Shown: positions 62,533-64,000 of the stretch, one piece after another
Layout of the letters: the number at the start of each line of letters is the position of its first letter
Position numbering within the stretch: the first letter of the stretch is position 1
Assembly (NCBI GenBank): GCA_910579215.1
Contig: CAJTTN010000003.1
Span: 62,001 to 126,000 of the forward strand
Source: an uncultured Anaeroplasmataceae bacterium
Lineage (GTDB): Bacteria; Bacillota_I; Bacilli_A; Acholeplasmatales; Anaeroplasmataceae
Length of the DNA: 64,000 nt
Direction of reading: 5' to 3'
Made by a program: the position numbers and the translations under genes
The notes under the pieces: model-generated
Told to the model about the DNA's origin: nothing
Database searches by the model: none
Seen by the model: the letters and a program-made list of their open reading frames with translations, nothing else

Positions 62533-63423
62533 TTACCCCTCTAATAAACCAGCAGCTCCCAACATCCCTGCATCATTTAAAAGCTTTGCAGCCTCAATTC
62601 TAATGTTTTTAACAGCATAGAATGCCATTTTTTGATAATGCTTCTTTATTGTATCAATTAGGATGTTTCCTGCTTTAGAAACTCCACCCCCAATATAGAA
62701 TACCTCTATATCAACAGTTACAGCTAAAATTGCTAAGCATTTTGCAATATAATATCCAACTCTATCTAAAACAAACAAGCATAGAGGATCCTCCTTTTTA
62801 GCTAAATCCAAGACATCCTTTGCAGAAAACTCCTTCTTTAATTTAGTTTTGTATTCATGATAATGATATTTTGCTAAGCGAACTATCCCCGTTGCTGAAG
62901 CTACTGTTTCTAAGCATCCCACCAATCCACAGGTACAGGAAAAGCCATAATCCTCAGCAATAATCATATGTCCTACCTCACCAGCAGCACCATGACATCC
63001 CTCTAAAACCTTACCATTTAAAACTACGCCACACCCAACACCAGTTCCTAATGTAAGCATACATGCATTCTTAAATTCATCGTGATACAGCATTTCTCCT
63101 AAGGCAGCTACATTAGCGTCATTTTGCGCACAGACCTTAACGTCAGGAATAAAGGTATGAATCTCTTCTTCTAAATTCACATTGGTTATCCCAACATTAG
63201 GCATATTATAGATATAATTTTGAACGACATTTCCTGGAATTCCAAAGCCAAGACCTTCAATCTCTATATATCTTTTTTTATCCATATATTCCTTAATAGC
63301 TATACAAATATCTTCAAATAAGGTTTCTTTGTGTGTTGGTATTTCAAATTTATCAAGGATTGTATTTTGATCAACTAATCCTATTTTAACGGTCGTACCA
63401 CCGATATCTATTCCAAATTTCAC
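62533..63423 (-). CDS. ROK-family sugar kinase (glucokinase-like)
   Basis: 296 residues from the GTG at 63423, which has GGAGG eight bases upstream; a TTG at 63438 overlaps that site. Phosphate loop FGIDIGGTTVKIGLVD at the N-terminus, catalytic QNDANVAALGE near 97, LGTGVGCGVV near 127, and the ROK zinc motif CTCGLVGCLE near 165-174. It phosphorylates glucose or a similar hexose. A DNA-binding domain is absent, so it is an enzyme and not a ROK repressor. Confidence 0.93.
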   Translation of the reverse strand: MKFGIDIGGTTVKIGLVDQNTILDKFEIPTHKETLFEDICIAIKEYMDKKRYIEIEGLGFGIPGNVVQNYIYNMPNVGITNVNLEEEIHTFIPDVKVCAQNDANVAALGEMLYHDEFKNACMLTLGTGVGCGVVLNGKVLEGCHGAAGEVGHMIIAEDYGFSCTCGLVGCLETVASATGIVRLAKYHYHEYKTKLKKEFSAKDVLDLAKKEDPLCLFVLDRVGYYIAKCLAILAVTVDIEVFYIGGGVSKAGNILIDTIKKHYQKMAFYAVKNIRIEAAKLLNDAGMLGAAGLLEG

Positions 63424-63424
63424 T

Positions 63425-63823
63425 TTATCTGCCTCCAAACAAAAATGAAAGTACTGCTTCTACCTGATTGCTTTCCTTTGCTCCAAACGTACAAAGGTTT
63501 GAAAAATGCTCACAATTATTAGAAACAATATCATAATTTCCTTCTCCCAAATGTGATTTTGCACATTCAATAATCTCTTTAGGAGGACGTTTTTTCTTCA
63601 GTTCCTCCTCTGTATAAACACGAACCTCTAAGGTTCCATCTTTCAAAAACTCTTCTAATGAAGTTTCTATTATCCTCGCTGTGCTAGGATCTAAGGCATC
63701 TGTTTGGCCTGGAGGAGCAAAATGATAAACACTCTTATCCGTTGCATAGATGCCATGATGAAAATAAAAACCTCTAGAAACACGGATTTGATCACCAAAG
63801 CTAGGACTCTTTTTTACCCACAT
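63425..63823 (-). CDS. LRAT-domain (NlpC/P60-fold) protein
   Basis: 132 residues from the ATG at 63823 (AGGTGA upstream). The LRAT pattern is present: His22/His23 in FYFHHGIYAT, a Tyr-His in VYHFAPPG, and catalytic Cys104 in SNNCEHFSNLC. These are circularly permuted papain-like acyltransferases or hydrolases acting on lipids or peptides; bacterial members are little studied. There is no signal peptide. The gene is tightly packed between pyrG and the ROK gene, whose ribosome binding site lies in its last codons. Confidence 0.85.
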   Translation of the reverse strand: MWVKKSPSFGDQIRVSRGFYFHHGIYATDKSVYHFAPPGQTDALDPSTARIIETSLEEFLKDGTLEVRVYTEEELKKKRPPKEIIECAKSHLGEGNYDIVSNNCEHFSNLCTFGAKESNQVEAVLSFLFGGR

Positions 63824-63828
63824 CTGAA

Positions 63829-64000
63829 TCACCTAGCCTTTAAAGCCGCTCCAATAAATTCACGAAATAAAGGATGTGCTCTTTCTGGTCTAGAAACAAA
63901 CTCAGGATGATACTGACAAGCAATAAACCATGGATGGTTTTTTAGCTCAACAATTTCTACTAAATTAGTTTGAGGATTCCAGCCAGAACAAATGAAGTTA
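63829..64000 (-). CDS. pyrG: CTP synthase, C-terminal end (5' part outside window)
   Basis: The last 56 codons are present: LVEIVELKNHPWFIACQYHP, then EFVSRPERAHPLFREFIGAALKA. His and Glu of YHPE complete the glutamine amidotransferase triad of PyrG (CxHxE type). It converts UTP to CTP. The stop overlaps the LRAT leader region. Confidence 0.93.
   Translation of the reverse strand, partial: NFICSGWNPQTNLVEIVELKNHPWFIACQYHPEFVSRPERAHPLFREFIGAALKAR

Overview
The window is low-GC, densely packed DNA from a low-GC Gram-positive lineage (Firmicutes/Bacilli or a deep Mollicutes-related group). The basis is AT-rich spacers, strong AGGAGG-type ribosome binding sites, TTGACA/TATAAT promoters, many rho-independent hairpin terminators, TGA used as a stop, and firmicute-style families (DegV, DUF1576, UppP, YjcZ-type microprotein, Lrp, ROK with CxCGxxGC). 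No species is assigned. Every protein gene lies on the minus strand; the only plus-strand gene found is tRNA-Arg(CCU). Gene order below follows transcription, from high to low coordinates.

64000-61200: the C-terminal end of CTP synthase, then a tight cluster of an LRAT-fold protein, a ROK sugar kinase and a zinc-ribbon protein resembling a truncated transposase, then an Lrp/AsnC regulator with a clear promoter and terminator. 61190-57524: a heterodimeric ABC exporter pair. 57455-51822: an HD-GYP-type protein, then two secreted lipoproteins with bacterial Ig-like domains, one carrying an OB-like region and the other a ComEC-like metallo-beta-lactamase domain. 51682-37850: information-processing core (rpoB-rpoC, then rpsL-rpsG-fusA-tuf), with a GH13 glucosidase gene and the tRNA sitting between the two blocks. 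37664-35331: vanZ-like, tatD and an HtrA lipoprotein protease. Then come a YjcZ-type microprotein, fhs with a PEPCK/HprK-like P-loop protein, a membrane-bound XRE regulator, and a folD-purB-FucI-like operon.

26817-14500 is the main accessory region: a nucleotidyltransferase protein with a possible dead Fic-like segment, a 1919-residue RHS toxin, and downstream a string of orphan RHS core/C-terminal-tip fragments alternating with small unrelated proteins that look like immunity genes. The same core sequence recurs at least four times, and a terminator hairpin recurs with two of the copies. Several modules are decayed. This is a polymorphic-toxin tip-exchange array and is the best candidate for an undescribed system here.

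14448-6926 is an apparent eight-gene operon (asnA-tsaD-M3 peptidase-uppP-GNAT-DUF1576-small protein-PAP2), with two undecaprenyl/lipid-phosphatase type enzymes. 6744-1: a Clp-type unfoldase whose second ATPase module has lost its catalytic motifs, a DegV protein, a small membrane protein, and the first 1056 codons of a very large SF1 helicase that runs off the left edge.

Several start codons given here are shorter than the longest open frame because a ribosome binding site, promoter or signal peptide fixes a later start (degV, asnA, FucI-like, folD, fhs, vanZ, fusA, GH13, the OB/Ig lipoprotein, ROK, LRAT).
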